A stretch of DNA of 64,000 nt from contig NZ_UAUI01000024.1 of NCBI RefSeq assembly GCF_900455735.1, positions 124,001-188,000 of the forward strand. The letters are read 5' to 3'. Below, piece after piece: positions 1 through 8,228 of the stretch; within the stretch, counting starts at the first letter, position 1; each line of letters starts with the position of its first letter. Position numbers and translations under genes: made by a program. The stretch is from Rhodococcus wratislaviensis. GTDB taxonomy: Bacteria; Actinomycetota; Actinomycetes; Mycobacteriales; Mycobacteriaceae. Under the pieces are notes generated by a model, which saw nothing but the letters and a program-made list of their open reading frames with translations, did no database searches and was not told the origin of the DNA.

Positions 1-1
1 C

Positions 2-871
2 TATGCCAATCCTGTCTTGGCATCGAAGCAGAGCCTCGTCACAGCGTCTGGGCGAGCGGTCACCACACTCACGAGTACCTCAAGGATCGATGTCCCCGTC
101 GATGAGGGCATCGTCGAGGCCGCAGCGAACAATCCCGAAACCGGTTCCGCAACCGTCTGGTTCAACAGTGGACGCACCAGCAATTTCGTCTCGGTCGACG
201 CCGACGGCCAAACCCGCACGGGAAGCGTGCAGGGAATGGTACGAACGGCAACCTATTGCGGAGACCGCCAGTTCGCCGTCGTACGCGACATCATCCCCAC
301 CGGGGAGATGACCAAACACCGGTTGTACGAGCTTCCGCCGGGTGGCGGGCTCGTCGTGCGTGGGGAATGGGACCTTCCCGTCGGCGTTGGACCAGCGTCG
401 CGGAACCCCGCCTGCGCTGCTGACGGACAATCGATTCTTGCCCTGTGGAGGATGCCCGACCTGGCGCTGGTCCGCATCGATGTTTCGGACGGTTCGCAGT
501 CCGAAACCGTTCTCGACATGCCTGGGTTCGCGCAGAACGCCTGGGGGACGACCGCGGTCGTCGGTGATCGGCTGTACTGGCTCAATCAGGACGGGCAGGT
601 CCTGTCCGTTTCCACTACGGGCCCTTCGGCGGTGGCTCTGGAATGGGCGATTCCCGACCCGGACAAGACCACCACAACGGTCAGCGGAACAACCGTCACC
701 GTGGTCAACTACCGAGGCCGGCCGGTGTTCTCTCAGCACGACTTGATCACCGGGAACCAGACGCGTGATCCGATTGAACTGCCCTGGCTCGAATCCATTG
801 TCGGTTCACCGGCCGGAAACACCCTCTATTCGATCGCGGATGTCACCACACTGGAAGAACAGCCCCAGTAG
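2..871 (+). CDS. Hypothetical protein, possibly beta-propeller (5' end outside window)
   Basis: The frame is open from the first complete codon to a stop at 869-871, so the gene begins before the window; 289 residues are visible. The product is rich in beta-strand-like segments with recurring pieces such as VSVDADGQ, IDVSDGSQ and YWLNQDGQVLSVS, which resemble blades of a propeller or quinoprotein-like fold. No signal peptide or catalytic motif can be judged because the N terminus is missing. It is followed after 55 bp by another unrecognised gene on the same strand. The fold is an inference from repeat spacing only; I do not recognise the family. Confidence 0.7.
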   Translation, partial: YANPVLASKQSLVTASGRAVTTLTSTSRIDVPVDEGIVEAAANNPETGSATVWFNSGRTSNFVSVDADGQTRTGSVQGMVRTATYCGDRQFAVVRDIIPTGEMTKHRLYELPPGGGLVVRGEWDLPVGVGPASRNPACAADGQSILALWRMPDLALVRIDVSDGSQSETVLDMPGFAQNAWGTTAVVGDRLYWLNQDGQVLSVSTTGPSAVALEWAIPDPDKTTTTVSGTTVTVVNYRGRPVFSQHDLITGNQTRDPIELPWLESIVGSPAGNTLYSIADVTTLEEQPQ

Positions 872-926
872 AGGATCGTCATCCGGCTCCGCTGGGCGGT
901 TTGCTGACAGCGAGCGCTGCGACACT

Positions 927-1763
927 ATGGCTATGACGTCTGATCTTGCGGTCAACCTCCTGGACACGTTCCCCGGCCGCATGTTGATCGATTGGTGGGG
1001 AGAGTGGCGCGCACTGCACCCAGAGTTCTCCTCCGCTGGGCAGTACGCCGCCTCGATCGACACCGAGGACTACTCGGGCCGCGTAGCGATGGTCCTTCAC
1101 ATGTATCTGTACGGCGGCGACTTCCAAGATGTCATCGACCTCGACACCTCCGACCCCGACATCGTGGAGATGAGCGAGGCCGTCGCAGCCGCACTCTCCT
1201 CACCGAACAGGGAAACACTGCTCTCCCCACAAAGTCATCACGGCAACCTCACCGAGTTCCGCACACTAAGCGTCGCTAACCGCCACCGACCCAGCGCTTT
1301 ACCGGACGGCGCCTTCTGGACGGCGACGAAGTTTGCTTGCGGAAACGATGCCTGGCTGCTCCACGGCGAACACGACGGAGAACGCAGTCCCCTGCGCTAC
1401 GACGTTCATTTCGATCCCGCCAAGGCGCGGATCGCGCGGGTCGATTCGGCGCCCGCATGGGAGGCGCTGCTGAAGGCGCATCCCCGCGAGCGTGAGGGGA
1501 CCGTGTTTCCCGATTGGCCGTCGATCGCCCAGGAGTGGGACGCGGTCCGCGTATCGCTCAGTGGACTGCTCTGCGCCGAACCGCTGATATCGCAAGTGCC
1601 CTACACCGGAGAAGATCCCAGCGGATATACCCACTGCCAGTCCGGCCCCTACGTCGGCGTCGCCGAATGGGCCGTTCCGAGCACAGCCTGGCTTCGTCCG
1701 TCAGCCCATATGAGGGTCGAGCCAACTGCCCCTGCAGGAGGGCAAGCGATCGATGACCGGTGA
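927..1763 (+). CDS. Hypothetical protein of the accessory island
   Basis: This 278-residue protein has no family I recognise. ATG 927 is chosen because the codons before it in the frame have no good start context and the overlapping upstream gene ends at 871; ATG 933, two codons on, is equally possible. The N-terminal part (DWWGEWRALHPEF) is rich in aromatic residues, the middle is acidic, and there is no signal peptide or membrane segment, so it is probably cytoplasmic. Its stop codon overlaps a copy of the dispersed intergenic repeat. It belongs to a run of single small genes that look like an accessory or immunity-type gene bank. Confidence 0.72.
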   Translation: MAMTSDLAVNLLDTFPGRMLIDWWGEWRALHPEFSSAGQYAASIDTEDYSGRVAMVLHMYLYGGDFQDVIDLDTSDPDIVEMSEAVAAALSSPNRETLLSPQSHHGNLTEFRTLSVANRHRPSALPDGAFWTATKFACGNDAWLLHGEHDGERSPLRYDVHFDPAKARIARVDSAPAWEALLKAHPREREGTVFPDWPSIAQEWDAVRVSLSGLLCAEPLISQVPYTGEDPSGYTHCQSGPYVGVAEWAVPSTAWLRPSAHMRVEPTAPAGGQAIDDR

Positions 1764-1780
1764 GCGATCAGTGAGTGGGA
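1753..1780. repeat. Dispersed intergenic repeat, copy at the end of the 927 gene
   Basis: The stretch carries ATGACCGGTGAGCGATCAG followed by GTGGGAAT. It is a divergent copy of the short element found between many genes in this window (core CGGTCAGCGATCCGC, then CGGGA). It overlaps the stop of the preceding gene and lies about 90 bp upstream of the lipoprotein gene. Confidence 0.5.
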
Positions 1781-1867
1781 ATCGATGCCTTCGACGGTTC
1801 ACCTACTGAAGCTGACATAGTGGGTTAGTACAACCGACCAGCAGCCTCTCGCGTGCAAAGGATTCCG

Positions 1868-2347
1868 ATGACGTCTCGGCTCGTTCCGGTGCTACTCGCG
1901 GGAGCGGCGGTTACCGCAGGTCTGCTAACTTCTTGCGGCTCGGACAACGAGGGCGACGATTCACCCGCATCAGCAACGGGCGTGGAGGCAACAGCCTTCG
2001 CAGCAGCTGCCCCCGAGGTTCCGGCTACCGCGGACCCGACACCGGCGGAGTTGACTGCCCTCGTCCAGACCGCCCTCGATTACGACGTTCGGTTGGCCGA
2101 TCGTGTGAAGCTATTCCAGGGGGTGAGCGAGAACGATCCGGCGCTCGCCCAACGCTTCGTCCAGGAGAAACTGACGGTCGAGTTCACCTCAGTTACCAGC
2201 ACCGGTGAGGGCGAAGTATCCGCCCGTGGGCAGGTCACCGTCGACGGAAATCCGCCTGGTGACGTGGGCCCGGTAACGTTCGTCGCCGAGGACGGCACCT
2301 GGAAGATCGCCCGCAGTTGGGCCTGCCCAATCACCGGCGCCTGTTAG
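1868..2347 (+). CDS. Secreted lipoprotein, Mtb12-like
   Basis: This 159-residue protein begins with a lipoprotein signal: MTSRLVPVLLAGAA and then LLTSC, with Cys19 as the lipidation site. A low-complexity Ala/Pro/Glu linker follows. The C-terminal domain, from about residue 55, (PAELTALVQTALDYDV, then VTFVAEDGTWKI and a closing Cys pair) resembles the C-terminal domain of mycobacterial low-molecular-weight antigen Mtb12/CFP-2. ATG 1868 is preferred over the frame opening at 1853 because it gives a normal signal peptide. A paralogue lies at 18974-19471 with the same order: lipobox, Pro-rich linker, ELTALYN-type start of the domain, and WKLSRAF near the end. The function is unknown; it is probably anchored on the outer face of the membrane. 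Confidence 0.82.
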   Translation: MTSRLVPVLLAGAAVTAGLLTSCGSDNEGDDSPASATGVEATAFAAAAPEVPATADPTPAELTALVQTALDYDVRLADRVKLFQGVSENDPALAQRFVQEKLTVEFTSVTSTGEGEVSARGQVTVDGNPPGDVGPVTFVAEDGTWKIARSWACPITGAC

Positions 2348-2421
2348 CGAACTCCAGTGGGTCCGGTGACCGGTTGCCAATCGTTGAGCGGTCTCTGATC
2401 GGACCTGCAAGGTGCGCACCC

Positions 2422-2442
2422 GTCCCGATAGCGGATCGGGAC
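2422..2442. terminator. Bidirectional hairpin between convergent genes
   Basis: GTCCCGAT and ATCGGGAC form a perfect 8-bp stem around the 5-base loop AGCGG. It lies between the ends of two convergent genes (stops at 2347 on plus and 2473 on minus), where a shared terminator is expected. There is no U tract, which is common in high-GC actinobacteria. Confidence 0.55.
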
Positions 2443-2472
2443 CGGCCATCGCCCTGACTGACCTCGTCTTCG

Positions 2473-3042
2473 CTACTGAGATGTCGTTACTGCCAGATCC
2501 ACGAGGACGCCGACCTCTCGGACCCTAGGGTCAGGGCAGTCCTGCGATGGAATCCGGAAGCCGGTCTGCCCTTCTGGCACAGGCCCTAGCGTGTCGGTCC
2601 ATCCTTCGGTGCTTCTGCCTTCTGCGTCCGGCGAGCTGGTACGCGTGATCAGTTGGCACCTGGCTACTGTCCCGGCTACCTGGGCCTCAGATGGAAGTAC
2701 CTCGGGCCAGTCGGCTTCGAACGACCCGACAAGTTGCGCTGTGCCCTCGTAGAGCCGGGTCGATAGGAAGTACGCACGCCACCCGTCACCATGCACCATC
2801 ATCGAGTACGTCCCCGGGTGGACCTGTCCGTTGGGGTCGGTCCATTCCGCTGAGAGCCTGCCCTCGTTCAGCGGTTCGACGAGTGCTACGACATCGTTGG
2901 AGGCCTCCGGGTTGATCCACGGTTGAGCTTCGTAGAACTGAAGCGTGTAGTCGACGCGGTCACCTACCTGCGGGATGCCGACTATCCCGTCCATGATCAG
3001 CTCCTCAGGCACGATGATCCGTAACGTCGTCACCCACCTCAT
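2473..3042 (-). CDS. Hypothetical protein, shares N-terminal domain with the 3525 gene
   Basis: The 189-residue product has no recognised family. Its first 60 residues (RIIVPEELIMDG, then GDRVDYTLQFYE) align by eye with the start of the 3525-4796 product (AVFVPGWVLDD, then GDVVEVVLTFHP). Both later carry a GDGW motif, a G-V-R-C/V-QL stretch and a closing GVLVDL. The pattern suggests a beta-sandwich domain. No signal peptide or membrane segment is visible. GTG 3033 is an alternative start. It is convergent with the lipoprotein gene and divergent from nothing obvious, and it looks like a single-gene unit. Confidence 0.68.
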   Translation of the reverse strand: MRWVTTLRIIVPEELIMDGIVGIPQVGDRVDYTLQFYEAQPWINPEASNDVVALVEPLNEGRLSAEWTDPNGQVHPGTYSMMVHGDGWRAYFLSTRLYEGTAQLVGSFEADWPEVLPSEAQVAGTVARCQLITRTSSPDAEGRSTEGWTDTLGPVPEGQTGFRIPSQDCPDPRVREVGVLVDLAVTTSQ

Positions 3043-3080
3043 CTTGCCCGGGCCGCGCCACGGGTAGGGAACAAAATGTC

Positions 3081-3106
3081 ACCGGGACGAAGTGGCGTCC
3101 CAGCGC
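3081..3106. repeat. Short repeat ACCGGGACGAA...CCCAGCGC, copy 1
   Basis: ACCGGGACGAA followed after a few bases by CCCAGCGC recurs at 4847-4872 with only a few differences. Both copies lie in intergenic DNA within 2 kb of each other. They may be the outer part of the larger dispersed repeat family. Confidence 0.4.
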
Positions 3107-3145
3107 ATGCCGGCGGCAGTCGGCCCTCGCTCCGTAAGCGGACCG

Positions 3146-3376
3146 TTAATCGGCTTGGACAGGTCGTACCTGAGTGGCCACGAATGCGAAGCCCTCTACC
3201 GGGCCGGTTGGCTTCTGCCACTCGAAGTCGACCTCTTGGCCAGGGTCGAGCGCTCGGAATCCATCGATTTCGACTTCACTGAAATGCACCCAGCAGCCAC
3301 CCGGCGTCTGCACACAGTCGATGGCGCCCCACCCATCTTCTCTCTTCCAGAACCGGACAACGCCCCGTGAAGTCAT
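3146..3376 (-). CDS. Small cold-shock-domain protein
   Basis: This 76-residue protein is one cold-shock domain. GVVRFWKREDGWGAID matches the first strand and RNP1 region of CspA-type proteins (usual KGFGFI replaced by DGWGAI). CWVHFSEVEIDGFRAL matches the RNP2 region (VFVHF) and the loop after it, and FVATQVRP forms the last strand. It should bind single-stranded RNA or DNA in the cytoplasm. ATG 3376 gives exactly the domain length; upstream codons in the frame are not domain-like. A copy of the dispersed repeat lies about 25-50 bp upstream of the start. The whole gene with that repeat is duplicated, in degenerate form, at about 32934-33216. Confidence 0.85.
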   Translation of the reverse strand: MTSRGVVRFWKREDGWGAIDCVQTPGGCWVHFSEVEIDGFRALDPGQEVDFEWQKPTGPVEGFAFVATQVRPVQAD

Positions 3377-3400
3377 CTCCCGATGATGCAGGAGATTGCG

Positions 3401-3424
3401 CCGGTCAGCGATCCTTTCCGGGAC
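3401..3424. repeat. Dispersed intergenic repeat upstream of the CSD gene
   Basis: CCGGTCAGCGATCC followed by TTTCCGGGAC is one of the clearer copies of the family. It lies just upstream of the CSD start on the minus strand, and was carried along when that gene was duplicated to 33 kb. Confidence 0.6.
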
Positions 3425-3524
3425 AGCTATCGCGGGCTCTGACCGTCGCGGTATTCTTCGGCGCAAGGTGGCCCCGCGCCCGATGGCGTCGTCCATCGGT
3501 TCGTCGAGTGCGTGGGGTGTGACG

Positions 3525-4796
3525 ATGATCGCCGAAACGGCTAATCGCACTCTTGCTGTGTTCGTCCCTGGATGGGTTCTCGATGACCGCTCGCTCACAC
3601 CACCCGCTCGCGGTGACGTCGTCGAAGTCGTGCTGACCTTCCACCCCACCGGCCAAACACCCTCACCATGTGGGCAAACCGTGCGGGCAACCGTCCGGCC
3701 GGTGTTCGGGCACACCCCCTACAACCACCCGGAGGGTGGACTGCGGTGGCCGCTCGAGGCAATCGGAGACGGATGGTCCGCCGAGTGGTTGTCCGACCGG
3801 CCCCTGACGGGACGAGTCGAACTCACCGGAAGACTCGTCGTCGGTATCTCCTGGACGGGGTCCGACAATCCCGTACTGGTTCGCGGCAGGGTTCGACGGG
3901 TCCAGCTTGTCGAACAGCGCATCGAACACACCGGCAGTGGATTGCGCGCCGTGGACGGCACCGAAAGACTGACCGTGGTCGAGTCCACCCCGCACCGCTT
4001 CTGGTCGAACTGGGAGACCCCCTCGACCGAGGACCACTTCCAAGGGACCGGAGTGCTAGTGGACCTGGACCTCGACGACGTACCGGTCACCAAGATGGAG
4101 TTCGTCGCCGGCGCAGTCTCCGTAGACGGACCCGACGTGTGGGTGATGGATCGGTCGAATCCTTTCCTGCTGCACATTGATACAGGGTCGACACCACCAC
4201 GAATCGTCGAGTATCTGTTGCCGCTGACGATCGAGCCACCGAAAAACCAGTGGACCCGCAAGGTCCACGCCGACCGCGACGGGTGCTGGATCACCTCCCG
4301 ACACGAGGTGTTCCGGTGCGACCGTGCCGGGGACGGGACGGTGACCATTGAACGCGTCTGCGCCGACGGCGGTAGCAGCGTCATCGTCGACGGGCGACTG
4401 TTCCTGGTCGGCTCCACGCATCCGACGCTGCGCCATGACCGCCGATACGGTGTCGTTCGCGTCGATCCCGATGCACACCCGGTGCGGATGCTCGATGACG
4501 AGCGGCAGTTCATCCCGGTCGATGATCCGGCAACCGTTGCCCGGGTGACGGCTCAGAGGCGACGTGCCGACACGGCGCGCGGCGCCGACGACACCGAATG
4601 GGTCGCCGTCGTCGAACTCACCGCGCAGTCTCCGGACGGCACGCGCCGGCGAGTCGATCTCGATGTGCGTACACGTGGCACGGTGCACTGGATGCAGCCG
4701 GATCCGTATGCCGATCCAGCAAACGCGGACATCATGGCGAGAATCTCGGTGCCGATGCCACGTCCGCGGCTGCCGGACGAGACGGCGGGCCAGTGA
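3525..4796 (+). CDS. Hypothetical two-part protein, propeller-like C-terminal part
   Basis: This 423-residue protein is unrecognised. The first 170 residues share motifs with the 2473-3042 product. The rest is beta-rich, and the piece from about residue 240 (KVHADRDGCWITSR, then FRCDRAGDGTVTIE and VGSTHP) closely matches a segment of the 15022-16404 product (WLHADNSGCWIVGA, then HCDHAGTVTI and AAPTHP). The two proteins are therefore related over a propeller-like region. ATG 3525 is used; GTG 3519, two codons earlier, is possible. No signal peptide is seen. It lies divergently from the CSD gene. Confidence 0.7.
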   Translation: MIAETANRTLAVFVPGWVLDDRSLTPPARGDVVEVVLTFHPTGQTPSPCGQTVRATVRPVFGHTPYNHPEGGLRWPLEAIGDGWSAEWLSDRPLTGRVELTGRLVVGISWTGSDNPVLVRGRVRRVQLVEQRIEHTGSGLRAVDGTERLTVVESTPHRFWSNWETPSTEDHFQGTGVLVDLDLDDVPVTKMEFVAGAVSVDGPDVWVMDRSNPFLLHIDTGSTPPRIVEYLLPLTIEPPKNQWTRKVHADRDGCWITSRHEVFRCDRAGDGTVTIERVCADGGSSVIVDGRLFLVGSTHPTLRHDRRYGVVRVDPDAHPVRMLDDERQFIPVDDPATVARVTAQRRRADTARGADDTEWVAVVELTAQSPDGTRRRVDLDVRTRGTVHWMQPDPYADPANADIMARISVPMPRPRLPDETAGQ

Positions 4797-4846
4797 CTCT
4801 GTTTTCTACGCTCTTTCTGGGAACGCCGTCCGGTCGGCGAACCTGC

Positions 4847-4872
4847 ACCGGGACGAAATCGGCGCCCAGCGC
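4847..4872. repeat. Short repeat ACCGGGACGAA...CCCAGCGC, copy 2
   Basis: This is the second copy of the element at 3081-3106. It is placed just after the stop of the 3525-4796 gene in a 140-bp gap before the convergent small gene at 4939. Confidence 0.4.
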
Positions 4873-4938
4873 GCACTCACAAGGGGCAGCGCTCGTCCCG
4901 AAAAGCGGATCTCGTCCCGCTGGTGGTTCCTCAAACGG

Positions 4939-5163
4939 TTAGGAGTCGGTGCTCACGTCCGTCGTGGTCACAGCCGAGACAAAGAGCTTCCCGTTGATCA
5001 CCACAATGGAATGAGAGATCGAAACGACCACTTCGTTCTCCCGCTCGAACACGATGTTGGCGAACGTCGACGTGTGGTTTGAGAGCTCACGGTGGAGATC
5101 AGTCAAGGTGTCATACGGCCCGAGTTCAAGGGTGTGGACCTCGAAGCTATGGTTCATACTCAT
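4939..5163 (-). CDS. Small hypothetical protein (74 aa)
   Basis: The frame encodes a compact acidic protein (MSMNHSFEVHTLEL at the start, HSIVVINGKLFVSA near the end) with no signal peptide or known motif. The base composition is lower in GC than its neighbours, as in several genes of this island. Reality is supported by ordinary amino-acid composition and by a dispersed repeat copy 70 bp upstream, as seen for other island genes. ATG 5157 is an alternative start. Confidence 0.5.
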   Translation of the reverse strand: MSMNHSFEVHTLELGPYDTLTDLHRELSNHTSTFANIVFERENEVVVSISHSIVVINGKLFVSAVTTTDVSTDS

Positions 5164-5230
5164 CTCGAAGACGGTACGGCCGTACTTGCCACCAGGTACG
5201 ACCTGTCGAGTCCGCTACTGGATCGTGGGC

Positions 5231-5273
5231 CGATCAGCGATCGATGACCGGTCACCGATCGGCGAAAGGGGAC
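5231..5273. repeat. Dispersed intergenic repeat, palindromic copy
   Basis: The copy contains CGATCAGCGATCGATGACC followed by GGTCACCGATCGGCG and then AAAGGGGACC. The two halves are inverted relative to each other, so it can fold into a hairpin. It lies between two minus-strand genes. Confidence 0.55.
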
Positions 5274-5282
5274 CGCGGGCAT

Positions 5283-5918
5283 TCAGGACAACGAACGAGC
5301 CCAACTGACTGACTCGAACAGATCCCGCATGCTGTGTTCCTGGCTGTCACGGGTGCCGGGATCGGACACCCACGTCTTGTACAAACGCGGAGCAGCGCGG
5401 TTGATCTGCACCTCCCGCGAGTTGTACGCATCATCCACAGACAGCGGGCCCACTCCCGCAATTTGCCCTGCACACAGAACCGGGTGAAGCAGGCCGTCCG
5501 TCACACGGGAAGACAGGAGACGCACCCAAACGTTCATGCCGGCTTCCCGCCGGTCCATCCGCGGCGCCCCGAGAGGATCGAGAATCGCCCATCGACGTTC
5601 GGCGCGGTTCTCATGGGTAAGACCCGACGTCGCATCGAGAACGATTCGACCGACTCGGGTATCGAGACTGTGGGCGAACTCGATCGGCTCCCGGGCGATG
5701 GCCTTGCTGAAGTACTCGAGTTGGTCCAACCCGGAGCGCGGCCCACCTTCTCTGAGGGGGTAGCCGGACAGATCCATCAGAAGGTTGTCGACGGCGTCCC
5801 GGAGAAACGGATCCTGACCAGATGGTGTTCGCAGCCGACGTGCCTCGGCGAGGCTGATAACGCCCTGCAGGAGAAGTTTTTCCACCATTCGCTGATCCTC
5901 ACGCATCAACCAGCTCAT
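5283..5918 (-). CDS. Hypothetical protein (211 aa)
   Basis: I do not recognise this protein. The N-terminal 35 residues (MREDQRMVEKLLLQGVISLAEARR by composition) look helical, and the rest is mixed alpha/beta with a conserved-looking RRWAILDPLGAPRMDRREAGM segment in the middle. There is no signal peptide or membrane span. The ATG at 5918 is the only good start near the beginning of the open frame; an in-frame ATG lies a few codons on. It is a single gene, divergent from the 6101 gene across 182 bp with no obvious motif. Confidence 0.65.
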   Translation of the reverse strand: MSWLMREDQRMVEKLLLQGVISLAEARRLRTPSGQDPFLRDAVDNLLMDLSGYPLREGGPRSGLDQLEYFSKAIAREPIEFAHSLDTRVGRIVLDATSGLTHENRAERRWAILDPLGAPRMDRREAGMNVWVRLLSSRVTDGLLHPVLCAGQIAGVGPLSVDDAYNSREVQINRAAPRLYKTWVSDPGTRDSQEHSMRDLFESVSWARSLS

Positions 5919-6100
5919 GCCACTCCAGCGGGATCGATCTCGGTGCGCGCCCCCATCGCCACAGTGTAAGAGCCGACAGGTATCGGCACTTCCGATAGCC
6001 GAACGCCAATCAAGGCACCGGATGAGGATACCCTTTCGGTCAGCATCTGTGTCCGATCAATGGCAGTACAGAGCCCTGACGCCTGTGGTGCCATGGACCC

Positions 6101-6862
6101 ATGGCACGAGATCCCGACCCGACTGACGATCGGGACTGGCAAGAGCGCGGCCTGCGGATGGCAGCCGATGTCGAGCCCGGGATGTGGATCGTCAAGCACG
6201 TGCACCGGTTCAACGAACACGCCATTGCGTCCCTGGTGCCTCCGGTGTTCGCCTCGTACGCCCGAATCTTCCATCCTGCAATGACCATTGACGGCGATCC
6301 GATCCGCTGGGCTGACGTCGCTGCCGCCAACGGCACCACGGCGCATCCCGTCATGGAGTGGGGATCGCTTGTGGGAAGCTGGCGCACCCCTGAACAACCG
6401 GGGGTATGGCAGGAGGCGCCGGAGCGAGGATCACTGCCGCCTCGGACTGCACGCGCCGTGGTCGGTGTACTCCGACGCTTCACCCGGACACCCGATACCT
6501 GCTGGTTTGCCCACTGGGAAGGATCCGGCCGCATCACCGCTCCCGAACACTATCCGCGGCTGCCGATGCCCAGCCGAGAGCACATGGTCCTGTTTTCTGG
6601 AGACATCGATCTCGCGGACACTCAATTCGGTGGCGGCATGCTGGGGATGAGTGCGCACCTATGGTGGCCCGAGGATCGCGCATGGTGCGTGGCGACCGAC
6701 ATCGACCTCATGACGACCTACCTCGGTGCGTCAGCCGAATGTGTCGAGGCCGTACTCTCCGCCCCTGAACTTGAAGCACTCCCCGCGACCCCCGATCAGA
6801 AGATCACGTGGGACAGCGACACCATCAACCCGTTGCCCGGAAGCCCATCGTCGGGATCCTGA
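6101..6862 (+). CDS. Hypothetical protein (253 aa), conserved-looking
   Basis: The product is unusually rich in Trp, His and Pro (MWIVKHVHRFNEHA, FAHWEGSG, LWWPEDRAWCVATDIDLMTTY). It has no signal peptide. The last third, ending in a substrate-like acidic loop, is reminiscent of actinobacterial proteins annotated only as hypothetical, where WWPEDRAWCVA-type segments recur; I cannot name the family. ATG 6101 gives a start without the Arg-rich read-through found further upstream. It is convergent with the 6987 gene. Confidence 0.7.
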   Translation: MARDPDPTDDRDWQERGLRMAADVEPGMWIVKHVHRFNEHAIASLVPPVFASYARIFHPAMTIDGDPIRWADVAAANGTTAHPVMEWGSLVGSWRTPEQPGVWQEAPERGSLPPRTARAVVGVLRRFTRTPDTCWFAHWEGSGRITAPEHYPRLPMPSREHMVLFSGDIDLADTQFGGGMLGMSAHLWWPEDRAWCVATDIDLMTTYLGASAECVEAVLSAPELEALPATPDQKITWDSDTINPLPGSPSSGS

Positions 6863-6986
6863 CCTATGCCGCGGTGCGCACCGGTCCACCCGTACGGCGA
6901 GGACCGCCGACCGGTCAACGATGGATAACCGGAGAGAAGCTGGCGTCGTCGTTCATTGAGTTTTGGTTCCGACCTCAACTTGAGGG

Positions 6987-7994
6987 TCACTTCGTGCGGC
7001 CTCGTCCGGGTGGATCGATCTTCCGTTGCCGGTCGACCGGCTCTTCGGGGTGCAAGGACCTCTGGAGGAGACGAATCGCCTCGTCGTCGAGGTCGAGATT
7101 GATGCCGCCGGCCGCCCAGTCCCAGTCTGGTGTCGACCAAACATAGTGGAGGGGACCCCAATTCGGCGTCCACCCGTCTTCGCTGCGCGGACGCCGAGAC
7201 AGCAATGTGTCGTGATTGAAGGCGTCGAATGCTCCCGTCTCGGGGTCCCGGAAGGGAAAACTGTCGGGAGTGAAGTCCACCGGGACTCGGGTACCGATCG
7301 GCGACGCAGTGACCGCCTCAGAGAACCAGGCCGCGTGTTCGCGCTGCACCGTGAGGTGCTGGTCCTTCAGCCTCCGTTGATACTCCTCCGGCGTATAGAC
7401 CGGTCCGTCCCAGCCGAAAAGTCCGTCGTCGAAGTCCTCGCCGACGACGAGATCGACGAACTGCGCCCCTTGGCCGGCATGCTCGGAGCGGTAGCCGAGC
7501 ATCTGTCCGGATGCGGTATCGACCCAGATCCGCAACGGGTAAGGCTTGTGGGGCGGTGGTGCCAGCTCGACCGTCCAGCACTCTCGGTCGGCGAACTCGG
7601 TTTCTTCCACCGGGCCGGTGGGGGTGGTGAAGTCATCGCCGGACCAGTCGGCGGCGCTACGCCGTTGCAGCAAGAACTGGTTCGACCCCAGATAGTGGAC
7701 ACGATCTGGTGGGCCGGTTCGAGGTCGTTCGGAATCGGCGGTGAAGTCCCACGCCTGGATACCGTCGGTGACGAAGGTCAATCGTCCGTCGACGCGCTCG
7801 ACGCGGAGCCGGTTGCCATGCCGCCACACTCGGCAACCGTCGCCGGTGACAACGAGCATCGGACTCGGCCCGCTCGACGCCCCTCCTGCGAAGCCTTCGG
7901 TGTACCCGTCCGGGCGCACTTCCCGGATGGTGCCGCGAATGGGCAGTTCAGGGCCGGTGGTGAGTGCTTTCAGAACCTCGATCCATGCCGTCAT
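6987..7994 (-). CDS. Hypothetical protein with LolA/MucB-like beta-rich domain
   Basis: The 335-residue protein starts MTAWIEVLKAL. It contains a stretch typical of lipoprotein-localisation-like folds: VWRHGNRLRVERVDGR, then FVTDGIQAWDF, and later YPLRIWVDTASGQMLGYRSE. Such domains bind hydrophobic ligands, but no lipobox or signal peptide is present, so an intracellular place is likely and the resemblance is tentative. ATG 7994 is chosen over the frame opening at 8051 because the extra residues (Gly/Arg/Pro-rich) look non-coding. It is divergent from the barstar-like gene, with a dispersed repeat copy between them. Confidence 0.7.
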   Translation of the reverse strand: MTAWIEVLKALTTGPELPIRGTIREVRPDGYTEGFAGGASSGPSPMLVVTGDGCRVWRHGNRLRVERVDGRLTFVTDGIQAWDFTADSERPRTGPPDRVHYLGSNQFLLQRRSAADWSGDDFTTPTGPVEETEFADRECWTVELAPPPHKPYPLRIWVDTASGQMLGYRSEHAGQGAQFVDLVVGEDFDDGLFGWDGPVYTPEEYQRRLKDQHLTVQREHAAWFSEAVTASPIGTRVPVDFTPDSFPFRDPETGAFDAFNHDTLLSRRPRSEDGWTPNWGPLHYVWSTPDWDWAAGGINLDLDDEAIRLLQRSLHPEEPVDRQRKIDPPGRGRTK

Positions 7995-8086
7995 GCGGTG
8001 AGCGTAAGCCAGGTTTCCCCGGTCGGGACCACCTTCGGCGAGTCCGACCACGGACGAAGACGTTCACCCGTTCCTGCGAAAGTCGG

Positions 8087-8114
8087 ACCCGATCAGCGAT
8101 CCGCTTTCGGAACG
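8087..8114. repeat. Dispersed intergenic repeat in a divergent promoter region
   Basis: CCCGATCAGCGATCCGC followed by TTTCGGAACG matches the family core. It lies between the divergent genes at 7994 and 8229. Confidence 0.55.
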
Positions 8115-8228
8115 AGCGCGACCGCGGCCAGGCAATCGATGGGCGTGGAGCTTTCGGCTTCGGTCGGATGATCTTCGGAAGATGACGGATCGCCCCCGAC
8201 CGGGTGCACTCCCGCCTACCGTGGGTTG

